This document shows, piece after piece, positions 23,785-31,725 of a stretch of 64,000 bases of DNA; position 1 is the first letter of the stretch, and every line of letters starts with the position of its first letter. Below the pieces are notes generated by a model, which saw nothing but the letters and a program-made list of their open reading frames with translations, searched no databases and was not told the origin of the DNA. The DNA is taken from NCBI RefSeq assembly GCF_014190935.1, contig NZ_JACHVV010000003.1, positions 372,001-436,000 of the forward strand, given 5' to 3'. The position numbers and the translations under genes were made by a program. The stretch comes from Chryseomonas sp014190935. Lineage in GTDB: Bacteria > Pseudomonadota > Gammaproteobacteria > Pseudomonadales > Pseudomonadaceae.

Positions 23785-24591
23785 CTAGCGCGCGGTGCGT
23801 ACGCTGTCCGACAGCTGCTTGCAGAGGCCGAGCACGCCGTCGATGGCAGCGCCAGAGGACTCGGCCTTGGCGATCTGATCGACGAACGCCGAGCCCACCA
23901 CCACACCATCGGCAATGCGGGCGATCACCCGGGCCTGCTCGGGGGTACGGATACCGAAGCCGACGGCCAGGGGCAGGTCGGTGAAGCGGCGCAGGCGCGC
24001 CACGGCGGCCTCGACGTGTTCAGTGGTGGCCGAGCCGGCACCAGTCACGCCGGCGACGGACACGTAGTAGACGAAGCCGGAGCTGGTGTTGAGCACGCGC
24101 GGCAGGCGGGCGTCATCGGTGGTCGGGGTGGTCAGGCGGATGAAGTCGATACCGGCGGCCTGGGCCGGCAGCGCCAGCTCGGCGTCATGCTCGGGCGGCA
24201 GGTCGACCACGATCAGGCCATCCACGCCCGCTTCGGCGGCTTCCGCCAGGAAGCGCTCCACGCCATAACGATGGATGGGGTTGTAATAGCCCATCAGCAC
24301 CAGTGGCGTCTCGCCTTCCCCGCGCCGGAAATCGCGCACCATCTCCAGGGTCTTGGCCAGATTCTGGCCTGCCTGCAGGGCCCGCAGGGCAGCGGCCTGG
24401 ATGGCCGGGCCGTCGGCCATGGGATCGGTGAAGGGCATGCCCAGCTCGATGACGTCGGCACCGGCCGCCGGCAGGCCCTTGAGGATGGCCAGGGCGGTGG
24501 CGTAGTCCGGATCGCCAGCGGTGGTGTAGGTGACCAGGGCCGCGCGGCCCTCGGCCTTCAGCGCGGCGAAGCTGGTTTCCAGGCGGCTCAT
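23785..24591 (-). CDS. trpA: Tryptophan synthase alpha chain
   Basis: A 268-residue TIM-barrel subunit that splits indole-3-glycerol phosphate to indole and glyceraldehyde 3-phosphate, channelling indole to TrpB. Catalytic Glu is in VIELGMPFTDPMADGP (about residue 49) and Asp in LIVVDLPPEH; the phosphate-binding loop is VGFGIRTPEQ. Its ATG overlaps the trpB stop by four bases (ATGA). Length and order trpB-trpA with divergent trpI match Pseudomonas, where the pair is separate from the other trp genes and induced by indoleglycerol phosphate through TrpI. Confidence 0.97.
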   Translation of the reverse strand: MSRLETSFAALKAEGRAALVTYTTAGDPDYATALAILKGLPAAGADVIELGMPFTDPMADGPAIQAAALRALQAGQNLAKTLEMVRDFRRGEGETPLVLMGYYNPIHRYGVERFLAEAAEAGVDGLIVVDLPPEHDAELALPAQAAGIDFIRLTTPTTDDARLPRVLNTSSGFVYYVSVAGVTGAGSATTEHVEAAVARLRRFTDLPLAVGFGIRTPEQARVIARIADGVVVGSAFVDQIAKAESSGAAIDGVLGLCKQLSDSVRTAR

Positions 24592-25796
24592 AGGGTGTCT
24601 CCCAGGTGACTCATCACGGTCTGCATGTCCTTGTCGCCGCGGCCCGAGAGGCAGATCACCATCAGGTGGTCCTTGGGCAGGTACGGCGCGCGCTTGTAGG
24701 CCTCGGCCAGGGCGTGAGCCGTCTCCAGCGCCGGAATGATGCCTTCCAGACGGCAGGTCTGGTGGAAGGCCTTGAGCGCCTCGTCGTCGTTGATCGGCAC
24801 GTATTCCACGCGCTTCACGTCATGCAGGTGGGCGTGTTCCGGGCCGATGCCGGGATAGTCCAGGCCAGCGGAAATCGAGTGGGCGTCGATGATCTGGCCA
24901 TCGTCGTCCTGCAGCAGGAAGGTGCGGTTGCCATGCAGCACCCCGGGCACCCCGCCGTTGAGGCTGGAGGCGTGCTTGCTGGTATTCACGCCGTGGCCGC
25001 CGGCTTCGACGCCGATGATGGCGACGTCCTGGTCATCGAGGAATTCGTGGAACAGGCCCATGGCATTGGAGCCACCCCCGACGCAGGCGATCAGGCTGTC
25101 GGGCAGGCGTCCTTCCTTTTCCAGGATCTGGGCGCGGGTCTCGCGACCGATCACGGCCTGGAAATCGCGGACCATGGCCGGATAGGGGTGCGGACCGGCC
25201 ACGGTGCCGATCAGGTAGAAGGTGTCGGCGACATTGGTCACCCAGTCGCGCAGCGCCTCGTTCATGGCGTCCTTGAGGGTGCCGGTACCGGAGGTGACCG
25301 GAATCACCTCGGCGCCCAGCAGCTTCATGCGGAAGACGTTGGCCTGCTGGCGGTCGATGTCGGTGCTGCCCATGTAGATGACGCAGGGCAGGCCGAAACG
25401 CGCGGCGACGGTGGCGGTGGCCACGCCGTGCATGCCGGCGCCGGTCTCGGCGATGATGCGGGTCTTGCCCATGCGCTTGGCCAGCAGGATCTGGCCAATG
25501 CAGTTGTTGATCTTGTGCGCGCCGGTGTGGTTCAGCTCTTCGCGCTTGAGATAGATCTTGGCGCCACCGAAGTGCTCGGTCAGGCGCTCGGCGAAGTACA
25601 GCGGATTGGGCCGACCGACGTAGTCGCGCTGGAAGTAGGCCAGCTGCTCGAGAAACGCCGGATCCTCCATGGCGGTCTCGTATTCGCGCTGCAGATCGAG
25701 GATCAGCGGCATCAGGGTTTCGGCGACATAGCGACCACCGAACTGGCCGAACATGCCTTGAGCGTCGGGGCCCTGGCGATAAGCGAACTGGGTCAT
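24588..25796 (-). CDS. trpB: Tryptophan synthase beta chain
   Basis: A 402-residue PLP enzyme that condenses indole with L-serine to make tryptophan. The PLP lysine is in NHTGAHKINNCIGQ (near residue 91), with the phosphate loop CVGGGSNAMG. The start at 25796 (MTQFAYRQGPDAQG) is preceded by AGGAGA at five bases; the longer frame would add 30 codons that cross the control region. It is the first gene of trpBA and is transcribed away from trpI. Confidence 0.97.
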   Translation of the reverse strand: MTQFAYRQGPDAQGMFGQFGGRYVAETLMPLILDLQREYETAMEDPAFLEQLAYFQRDYVGRPNPLYFAERLTEHFGGAKIYLKREELNHTGAHKINNCIGQILLAKRMGKTRIIAETGAGMHGVATATVAARFGLPCVIYMGSTDIDRQQANVFRMKLLGAEVIPVTSGTGTLKDAMNEALRDWVTNVADTFYLIGTVAGPHPYPAMVRDFQAVIGRETRAQILEKEGRLPDSLIACVGGGSNAMGLFHEFLDDQDVAIIGVEAGGHGVNTSKHASSLNGGVPGVLHGNRTFLLQDDDGQIIDAHSISAGLDYPGIGPEHAHLHDVKRVEYVPINDDEALKAFHQTCRLEGIIPALETAHALAEAYKRAPYLPKDHLMVICLSGRGDKDMQTVMSHLGDTL

Positions 25797-25888
25797 GGGA
25801 TTCTCCTGCGAAGATGGATCTACCTTACCTGCTTGAGTGCCGCTGATAAATCGATAAGATCGCGATGACCCGTCAGGAAATCTCACAG
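25797..25888. promoter_or_regulatory. trpI-trpBA divergent control region
   Basis: Only 92 bp separate the chosen trpI and trpB starts, so promoters and TrpI sites overlap, as in other pseudomonads. An AT-rich piece GATAAATCGATAAGATCG (25844-25861) with an ATCGAT centre is the obvious candidate for an operator or -10 element. Exact TrpI sites could not be assigned by eye. Confidence 0.5.
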
Positions 25889-26785
25889 ATGAGCCATCCC
25901 CGAGACCTGCCCCCGCTAAATGCCCTGCGCGCCTTCGAGGCCACCGCCCGTCTGGGTGGGATGAGTCGCGCCGGGGAAGAACTACACGTGACCCATGGCG
26001 CCGTGAGTCGCCAGATCCGTGCCCTGGAGGAACAGCTGGGGGTGGCGCTGTTTCGCCGTGAAGGGCGCGGGCTGGCGCTGACCGAGGCGGGGCTGCGCCT
26101 GCGCGAGGTGAGTGGCGAGGTCTTCGAGCGCTTGCGTGAGGTGAGCGCCGAACTCAAGGTCGGCAGTCGCCGGGGGCCCTTCGTGCTGGGCTGCCCGGGC
26201 AGCCTGGTAGCGCGCTGGTTCATTCCGCGGCTGGATCGCCTCAATCGCGATCTGCCGGAGTTGCGCCTGCACCTCTCGACCCGTACCGACGACACCCCGC
26301 TGGCCGCCGCGGGCCTGGACGCCAGCCTGCTGTTCACCGAGACGGCGCCGCCGCAGGACGTGATGCCCTATCACCTGGCGCCCGAGCGCATCGGCCCGGT
26401 GCTGAGTCCCTATTGCCCGGCCTATCTGCGGCTCAGGGAGGGCGACCTGCAGGCCTTGCTGACAGAGCGCCTGCTGCACACGCTGTCACGGCCCCAGGCC
26501 TGGCCGCAGTGGTTCGCCACCCAAGGCCTGGATGCGCCGGCGCTGGAGTACGGGCAGGGCTTCGAGCACCTCTATTACCTGCTGGAGGCGGCGCTGTCGG
26601 GATTGGGCGTGGCGATCGCGCCGGAGCCACTGGTGGCGGCGGATCTGAAGGCGGGCAGGCTGGTCGCGCCCTGGGGATTCGCCGCGACCGGTGCGGAGTT
26701 GGCGCTGTGGGCGCCGGGTCGGCTGGCGGATGAACGGGTGGAGCGGTTGGCGGCCTGGCTCAGAACCGAGCTGGCCGAGCGTTAG
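25889..26785 (+). CDS. trpI: LysR-type activator of trpBA
   Basis: A 298-residue LysR-family regulator. The winged helix-turn-helix reads LNALRAFEATARLGGMSRAGEELHVTHGAVSRQIRALEEQLG, close to GcvA/TrpI, followed by a periplasmic-binding-like effector domain. TrpI binds indoleglycerol phosphate and activates trpBA. I prefer the ATG at 25889 (MSHPRDLPPLNALRAFE), matching the short N-terminus of known TrpI, with AGGA ten bases upstream; an in-frame ATG at 25865 would add eight residues. Position divergent from trpB is diagnostic. A hairpin follows the stop. Confidence 0.92.
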   Translation: MSHPRDLPPLNALRAFEATARLGGMSRAGEELHVTHGAVSRQIRALEEQLGVALFRREGRGLALTEAGLRLREVSGEVFERLREVSAELKVGSRRGPFVLGCPGSLVARWFIPRLDRLNRDLPELRLHLSTRTDDTPLAAAGLDASLLFTETAPPQDVMPYHLAPERIGPVLSPYCPAYLRLREGDLQALLTERLLHTLSRPQAWPQWFATQGLDAPALEYGQGFEHLYYLLEAALSGLGVAIAPEPLVAADLKAGRLVAPWGFAATGAELALWAPGRLADERVERLAAWLRTELAER

Positions 26786-26788
26786 CGC

Positions 26789-26814
26789 CCGGGGCATCCC
26801 GCAGGATGCCCCGG
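26789..26814. terminator. Hairpin between convergent trpI and DUF883 genes
   Basis: CCGGGGCATCC (26789-26799) pairs perfectly with GGATGCCCCGG (26804-26814) around a four-base loop, four bases after the trpI stop. It lacks a T-tract on either side but is placed to stop transcription from both directions. Confidence 0.6.
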
Positions 26815-26824
26815 ACTGCCGCGA

Positions 26825-27148
26825 TCAGTGGTCGCCGCGCAGCAGTGCCCAGCCGACCAGGACGGTCACGCCAGCGGCGATGCCGACGGTGGCCCAGGGA
26901 TGTTCGCGCGCCACGCCGCTGGCGGCGCGACCGTACTGGCGGGTCAGACGACGCACGTCGTCATAAACCTCTTCCAGCGAGTCGCCCGAATGATGCAGGG
27001 CTTCGCGAGCGGTGCTCTTGAAGGAATTCAGGCTGCTGCGGGATTCGCGCGCAGCGTTCTTCTTCAACGATGCCAGCGAGTCGAGCAGGCTGTTGATTTC
27101 GTTCTCGATGCTGGCGATGGACGCCTGGTAATCGGTGTTACGGGCCAT
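26825..27148 (-). CDS. DUF883 (ElaB/YqjD-type) inner-membrane protein
   Basis: A 107-residue protein of the ElaB/YqjD/YgaM group: a long amphipathic helical N-terminus (about 1-80) and a single C-terminal membrane helix (WATVGIAAGVTVLVGWALL) ending RGDH. In E. coli such C-tail-anchored proteins bind ribosomes and rise in stationary phase. The Shine-Dalgarno AGGAGG five bases before the ATG is very strong. Neighbours are other small stress-type genes (dodecin, DUF1161), divergent from it. Confidence 0.9.
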   Translation of the reverse strand: MARNTDYQASIASIENEINSLLDSLASLKKNAARESRSSLNSFKSTAREALHHSGDSLEEVYDDVRRLTRQYGRAASGVAREHPWATVGIAAGVTVLVGWALLRGDH

Positions 27149-27366
27149 GACAACCTCCTGGGATGGACGGATTCAGGAAATGTGACTACCGAGCCGTTGG
27201 AAAGTGCTGCAAAGCCGTGGGCGAGAGCCTGGGCAGTGAACTTATCGGGGCCTTTCGCGGCCTCAAATGTCAGAAGCACCCTTCCCGGCGAGTCGACCGC
27301 GACACCGGTCAACGCGTTGCCGGCTAACCGCTGCAGCGCCCGTCATTGCTGACCCAGGAGATTTTC

Positions 27367-27582
27367 ATGTCCGATCATCACACCTACAAGAAGCTGGAAA
27401 TCGTTGGCTCTTCCACCACCAGTGTCGAGGACGCCATCAACAATGCCCTCGCCGAGACCGCCAAATCGGTCAAGAACCTGGAATGGTTCGAAGTGGGTGA
27501 AATCCGCGGTCATATCCAGGACGCAAAGGTGGCGCACTATCAGGTCACCCTGAAGATCGGCTTCCGTATCGAAGCCAGCTGA
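27367..27582 (+). CDS. Dodecin family flavin-binding protein
   Basis: A 71-residue protein matching dodecins, which form hollow dodecamers that store flavins or CoA-related ligands. The sequence HTYKKLEIVGSSTTSVEDAINNALAETAKSVKNLEWFEVGEIRGHI carries the flavin-sandwiching Trp (W in LEWFEV) and the beta strands HYQVTLKIGFRIE. The ATG at 27367 has AGGAG at seven bases upstream; an ATG-like start 21 bases earlier lacks one. It is followed 44 bases later by the DUF1161 gene. Confidence 0.92.
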   Translation: MSDHHTYKKLEIVGSSTTSVEDAINNALAETAKSVKNLEWFEVGEIRGHIQDAKVAHYQVTLKIGFRIEAS

Positions 27583-27626
27583 GCAGCTGCTCAAGACCTC
27601 CCTTCCCTCGCAAAAGGACAGGCAAG

Positions 27627-27854
27627 ATGCGTAGAGTCGTGATCACCCTCGGTTTGTTGGCCCTGAGCGGCGGCGCCTTTGCCGCCGGCACCTCGTGCGA
27701 CACGGTCAAGGCCGATATCGATGCCAAGCTGCAGGCCAAGCAGGTGGCGCACTACAGTCTCGAGGTTGTGGACAAGGGCAGCGCCAGCGCCTCCGCCAAG
27801 GTGGTGGGCAGCTGCGAAGGCGGTAGCAAGGACATCGTCTACCAGCGTCGCTAG
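27627..27854 (+). CDS. DUF1161 small periplasmic protein
   Basis: A 75-residue protein with a signal peptide (MRRVVITLGLLALSGGAFA) and a DUF1161 body: CDTVKADIDAKLQAKQV, then a C-terminal SCEGGSKDIVYQRR. Two cysteines (Cys24 and Cys62) could form a disulfide. Function unknown for the family. It lies after dodecin and before a strong bidirectional terminator; AAAGGACAGGCAAG precedes the ATG. Confidence 0.9.
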   Translation: MRRVVITLGLLALSGGAFAAGTSCDTVKADIDAKLQAKQVAHYSLEVVDKGSASASAKVVGSCEGGSKDIVYQRR

Positions 27855-27888
27855 GTCGCTGTACGCAAGGCGGCGCCTTTGCTCTCGA

Positions 27889-27928
27889 AGAAACGCCCAC
27901 TGTCGCCAGGCAGTGGGCGTTTCTGTTT
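27889..27928. terminator. Bidirectional terminator between DUF1161 and hmp
   Basis: A 14-base perfect stem, AGAAACGCCCACTG (27889-27902) with CAGTGGGCGTTTCT (27911-27924), eight-base loop, followed by GTTTT on the plus strand and flanked by A/T on the other side. It ends both convergent units. Confidence 0.9.
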
Positions 27929-29098
27929 TCAGAGATCCATGGCGGGACCGAAGAACTCGTGACGGATCTGCTTTTCCGGCACGCCCAGTTCCAGCAGGTC
28001 GCGCCGTACCTGGGCCATGAACGGCTGCGGGCCGAGGACGTAGGCGTCCAGGTCGCGCCCCTTGGGCAGCCAGCGCTGCAGGCGCATCCGGTCCAGCCGC
28101 GAGGCATAGGCCTCTTCCGCCACCGGCTCGCTGTAGCAGAAGTACAGCTGCAATTGCGGATGGTGGGCGGCCTGCTCTTCCAGCCAGTGACCGAAGGCCT
28201 GCACCCCGACGTGACGGGTGCAGTGGATCAGCTGGATCGGGCGCCCGCTGGGCAGGGCCGCCGACACCATGGGCAGCAACGGCGTGATGCCGACCCCGCC
28301 GGCGATCAGCAGCAGCGGCCTGGTGGAATCCTGCAGGACGAATTCACCGGCCGGCGCGAAGACCTGCAGCACGCTGCCTTCATGGGCGTCGGTGTGCAGG
28401 AAGCGCGACACCACCCCACCCGGCTGATGCTTGACGCTGATCCGGTAGCCACGGCCGTCGCTGGCCGCCGAGATCGAGTAGTTGCGGCGGTATTCCACCC
28501 CATCGAGGATCAGACTCAGCCCCAGGTACTGGCCAGGCTGGGCGATGCTGGTGGGCAAGCCGTCCACCGGCTCCAGGTAGAAGGAGCTGATCTCTTCGCT
28601 TTCCGGCTCGATCCGGGCGATACGGAACGGCCGCCCGCCGCGCCAGCCACCGGGCGCCTCGGCCTGGGCCGCATAGCGTTGTTCCTCGGCGCCGATCAGC
28701 AGATTGGCCAGCTGGCCATAGGCGGCGGCCCAGGCATCGATCACGGCATCGGTGGCCACCTCGGCCCCCAGCACTTCGCGGATGCTCTGCAGCAGGGCGA
28801 TGCCCACCAGGGGATAGTGATCCGGCTGCACCTGAAGCGAGACGTGCTTGTTGACGATCTGCTCCACCAGCGGCCCCAGGGTGTCCAGACGGTCAATGTA
28901 GCGGGCATACATGAGTACCGCCCGCGCCAGCGCCCGCGCCTGGGCACCACTGGCCTGGTGGGCGCCGTTGAACAGCGGGCGGATCTCGGGGTTGTCGCCG
29001 AGCAACTTGTCGTAGAAATGTCGGGTCAGGACTTCACCGCCGGTCTCCAGCAGGGGGACGGTGGCCTTGATGATGGCTTTTTGGTCTGATGACAACAT
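27929..29098 (-). CDS. hmp: Flavohemoglobin, nitric oxide dioxygenase
   Basis: A 389-residue cytoplasmic enzyme that turns nitric oxide plus O2 into nitrate using NAD(P)H. Residues 1-about 140 are a globin (MLSSDQKAIIKATVPLLETGGEVLTRHFY; proximal His in NKHVSLQVQPDHY near 85). About 150-260 bind FAD (RRNYSISAAS) and about 265-389 NAD(P)H (LIAGGVGITPLLPM, VLGPQPFM). The start at 29098 has GGAGA eight bases upstream. Divergent from norR, with NorR-type sites and a sigma54-like element between them, as for fhp/fhpR in P. aeruginosa. Confidence 0.96.
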   Translation of the reverse strand: MLSSDQKAIIKATVPLLETGGEVLTRHFYDKLLGDNPEIRPLFNGAHQASGAQARALARAVLMYARYIDRLDTLGPLVEQIVNKHVSLQVQPDHYPLVGIALLQSIREVLGAEVATDAVIDAWAAAYGQLANLLIGAEEQRYAAQAEAPGGWRGGRPFRIARIEPESEEISSFYLEPVDGLPTSIAQPGQYLGLSLILDGVEYRRNYSISAASDGRGYRISVKHQPGGVVSRFLHTDAHEGSVLQVFAPAGEFVLQDSTRPLLLIAGGVGITPLLPMVSAALPSGRPIQLIHCTRHVGVQAFGHWLEEQAAHHPQLQLYFCYSEPVAEEAYASRLDRMRLQRWLPKGRDLDAYVLGPQPFMAQVRRDLLELGVPEKQIRHEFFGPAMDL

Positions 29099-29132
29099 GG
29101 CAGGGATCTCCAAACAGGACTGCCCTGGCCGT

Positions 29133-29149
29133 ATCACGAGTCGTGCCAA
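29133..29149 (-). promoter_or_regulatory. Candidate sigma54 promoter for hmp
   Basis: On the minus strand the sequence is TTGGCACGACTCGTGAT. The -24 half TTGGCACGA is a perfect match to the sigma54 consensus; the -12 half reads GTGAT in place of TTGC(A/T), so only the G of the GC pair is kept. Its place about 35 bp before the hmp start, and NorR sites upstream, support a NorR/sigma54-driven promoter. Confidence 0.6.
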
Positions 29150-29190
29150 CCGAAAAACTGCGCTAGATCAGGCTTTTATCCGGCGAGAAG

Positions 29191-29215
29191 GTCATAATGA
29201 CCAGGTCCCTATGAC
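29191..29215. promoter_or_regulatory. Two NorR-type operator sites
   Basis: GTCATAATGAC (29191-29201) is a perfect match to the NorR consensus GTCA-N3-TGAC, and GTCCCTATGAC (29205-29215) matches GT-N7-AC with one half-site change. They sit about 45-65 bp upstream of the -24 element, a normal distance for an enhancer, and just before the norR start, so NorR could also autoregulate. Other NorR promoters commonly have three sites; a third was not found. Confidence 0.72.
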
Positions 29216-29229
29216 TCGCCGAGGTTAAA

Positions 29230-30768
29230 TTGACCCGTACCACCCTGCTCGAAGCCATGGTGCCCCTGGTGGCGGATCTGGCCCGCGACCTGCCCGATCA
29301 GCAGCGCTATGCCAGCCTGCTCGATGCCCTGCGCCAGGTCCTGCCCTTCGATGCGGTGGCCCTACTGCGCCTGGAGGGTGAGGTGCTGGTGCCCCTGGCC
29401 GTACGCGGTCTTGCGGCCGACACCCTGGGCCGCCGCTTCAAGGTCGGCGAGCACCCGCGCCTGGCGCTGCTGCTGGCGAGTCGCGCGCCCACCCGCTTCG
29501 CCCTCGATTGCGACCTGCCCGATCCCTACGATGGGCTGGTGGAAGGCGTGCAGGGGCATCTGGAGGTCCATAACTGCCTCGGCTGTCCGCTCTATGTGCA
29601 GGACCAGCTCTGGGGTCTGCTGACCCTGGATTCGCTGCAGGCGCAGAACGCCCAGCCCGAGGATCTTACCACCCTGGCCGCCTTCGCCGGGCTGGCGGCC
29701 GCCACCGTGGCCGCCGCCGAGCGCATCGGCCAGCTCTCCGCCCGCATCGTCAGCGAGCACGAGCTAACCGTGGCCTACCAGCAATCGGTGGGGCACCAGC
29801 GGCCTCGCGAACTCATCGGCCAGAGTCCGGCCAGCCTGCGCCTGCGGCAGGAGATCGAGACCGTGGCGGCCAGCGACCTGACCGTGCTCATCACCGGCGA
29901 GACCGGGGTCGGCAAGGAACTGGTGGCCGAGGCCGTGCATGCGCGCTCCCTGCGCCAGCAGCGGCCCCTGATCAGTCTCAACTGTGCGGCCCTGCCCGAG
30001 GCGCTGGTGGAAAGCGAACTCTTCGGCCATGTGCGCGGGGCCTTTTCCGGGGCCGTCAGCGAACGCCGCGGGCGCTTCGAGCTGGCCGATGGCGGCACCC
30101 TGTTTCTCGACGAGGTCGGCGAATTGCCGCTGACGGTGCAGGCCAAGCTGCTGCGGGTGCTGCAGAGCGGCCAGTTGCAGCGGCTGGGCTCGGATCGCGA
30201 TCTCAAGGTGGACGTGCGCATCATCGCCGCCACCAATCGCGACCTGGCCGAATGCGTGCGTGCCGGGCGCTTTCGCGCCGACCTCTACCATCGCCTGAGC
30301 GTCTATCCGCTGGCCGTGCCGGCCATGCGCGAGCGTGGCCGCGACGTCCTGCTGCTGGCCGGCTTCTACCTGGAACAGAATCGCGCCCGCCTAGGCCTGC
30401 GCGGTCTCCGGCTGACCCCCGCAGCGCAACGGACCCTGCTGGCCTACGACTGGCCGGGCAACGTGCGCGAACTCTCTCACCTCATCAGCCGGGCGGCGCT
30501 CAAGGCCCATGCCAGCAGCGAGGAACGCGGTGGCATCCTGACCCTGGACAGCGATCAGCTCGGCCTGCCGCTGGGCACCCTTCCCTTGCCCGAGGAGGAT
30601 CCCGCCCTGCCCACCGCCTCCCTGCGCGAGGCCACGGACGCCTTTCAGCGCCAGACCATCAACCTGGCGCTGGAACAGCACGGCCAGAACTGGACCCTGG
30701 CCGCGGCCGCCCTCGATCTGGATCGCGCCAACCTCGCCCGCCTGGCGCGGCGGCTTGGCCTCAAGTAG
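29230..30768 (+). CDS. norR: NorR/FhpR-type nitric-oxide-responsive sigma54 activator
   Basis: A 512-residue bacterial enhancer-binding protein. An N-terminal GAF domain (about 20-165) keeps residues of the NorR iron site: Tyr100-Asp101 in DPYDGL and His114/Cys116 in VHNC. The AAA+ domain (about 190-420) has Walker A GETGVGKE (223-230) and Walker B FLDEVGE. The sigma54-contacting loop reads GAFSGA (270-275), a Thr-to-Ser variant of GAFTGA. A Fis-type helix-turn-helix (LEQHGQNWTLAAAALDLDRANLARLARRLG) ends the protein. Translation starts at TTG 29230 after GAGG. It is divergent from hmp. Confidence 0.95.
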   Translation: MTRTTLLEAMVPLVADLARDLPDQQRYASLLDALRQVLPFDAVALLRLEGEVLVPLAVRGLAADTLGRRFKVGEHPRLALLLASRAPTRFALDCDLPDPYDGLVEGVQGHLEVHNCLGCPLYVQDQLWGLLTLDSLQAQNAQPEDLTTLAAFAGLAAATVAAAERIGQLSARIVSEHELTVAYQQSVGHQRPRELIGQSPASLRLRQEIETVAASDLTVLITGETGVGKELVAEAVHARSLRQQRPLISLNCAALPEALVESELFGHVRGAFSGAVSERRGRFELADGGTLFLDEVGELPLTVQAKLLRVLQSGQLQRLGSDRDLKVDVRIIAATNRDLAECVRAGRFRADLYHRLSVYPLAVPAMRERGRDVLLLAGFYLEQNRARLGLRGLRLTPAAQRTLLAYDWPGNVRELSHLISRAALKAHASSEERGGILTLDSDQLGLPLGTLPLPEEDPALPTASLREATDAFQRQTINLALEQHGQNWTLAAAALDLDRANLARLARRLGLK

Positions 30769-30786
30769 CCCTCGAAGAGGGAGCGG

Positions 30787-31704
30787 TCAGAGCGCTTTCT
30801 GTACCGCCGGCAGGCCCGGCTGGCCGTCGCGGGTGGTGACGCCCTGCAGCCAGGGCTCCAGCACCTGGGGATGGGCCTTGAGCCAGGCCTTGGCGGCGGT
30901 GTCGTAGCTGCCGCCCTTGTCCCGCGCGGCGCTCATGACGGCGTTTTCCATGTCCAGGGTGAACTTCATGTTGGTCAGCAGGCGGGCCGGATTGGGGCAC
31001 TGCTCGGCGTAGCCCTTGCGCGTCAAGGTGTTCACCGTGCCGGCGGTACCGAAATACTTGTCGCCGCCGGTCAGGTACTTGATCGGGTAGTCGACGTTCA
31101 TGGGATGCGGGGTCCAGCCGAGGAAGACCACCCACTTGTCGCGCTTCACCGCCCGCCCGACCTGGGACAGCATGGCCTGCTCGCTGGACTCCACCAGTTG
31201 CCAGCCACCCAGGCCGAATTCGTTGTCCTGGATGATCTTCTGCAGCGACTGGTTGGCCGGCGCGCCGGCGCCAATGCCGTAGATCTTCTTGCCGAACTGG
31301 TCGGCATGCTTGGCCAGGTCGTCGAAGCTCTTCACCCCGCCTTCCCAGACATAGGTGGGCACCGCCAGGGTGAATTCGGTCCCGACCAGATTCTGCGCCA
31401 GCTCGTTGACCTGCCCGGTCTTCACGAACTGGTCGTAGTGCGCCTGTTGCGCCGGCATCCAGTTGCCGAGGAAGGCGTCCACCTGCCCGTTGCGCATGCC
31501 GCCGTAGATGATCGGCACCGCCAGGGTCTCGACCTTGCCGGTATAGCCCAGCGCACTCAGGATCGCGCCGGTGAGGGCGTTGGTGGCGGCGATGTCGCTC
31601 CAGCCCGGATCGGCCAGGCGAACCGTTGCACAGGCCTGGTCCTCGGCCTGGGCCGACAGGCTGACCAGGGCCAGCGTGAAGGTAGCGATGATTCCGTGTT
31701 TCAT
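30787..31704 (-). CDS. choX: Choline-binding periplasmic protein of an ABC transporter
   Basis: A 305-residue OpuAC/ChoX-type substrate-binding protein with signal peptide MKHGIIATFTLALVSLSAQA. Aromatic residues suited to caging a quaternary ammonium are visible (DPGWSD, NWMPAQ, YVWEGG, GWTPHPMN). It delivers choline to an ABC permease, but no permease or ATPase gene is adjacent. GGAG lies seven bases before the ATG. It is 21 bases downstream of betC and likely cotranscribed, consistent with uptake of choline or its sulfate ester. Confidence 0.88.
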   Translation of the reverse strand: MKHGIIATFTLALVSLSAQAEDQACATVRLADPGWSDIAATNALTGAILSALGYTGKVETLAVPIIYGGMRNGQVDAFLGNWMPAQQAHYDQFVKTGQVNELAQNLVGTEFTLAVPTYVWEGGVKSFDDLAKHADQFGKKIYGIGAGAPANQSLQKIIQDNEFGLGGWQLVESSEQAMLSQVGRAVKRDKWVVFLGWTPHPMNVDYPIKYLTGGDKYFGTAGTVNTLTRKGYAEQCPNPARLLTNMKFTLDMENAVMSAARDKGGSYDTAAKAWLKAHPQVLEPWLQGVTTRDGQPGLPAVQKAL

Positions 31705-31725
31705 GGCCGTGCTCCAGTTAGCGGT

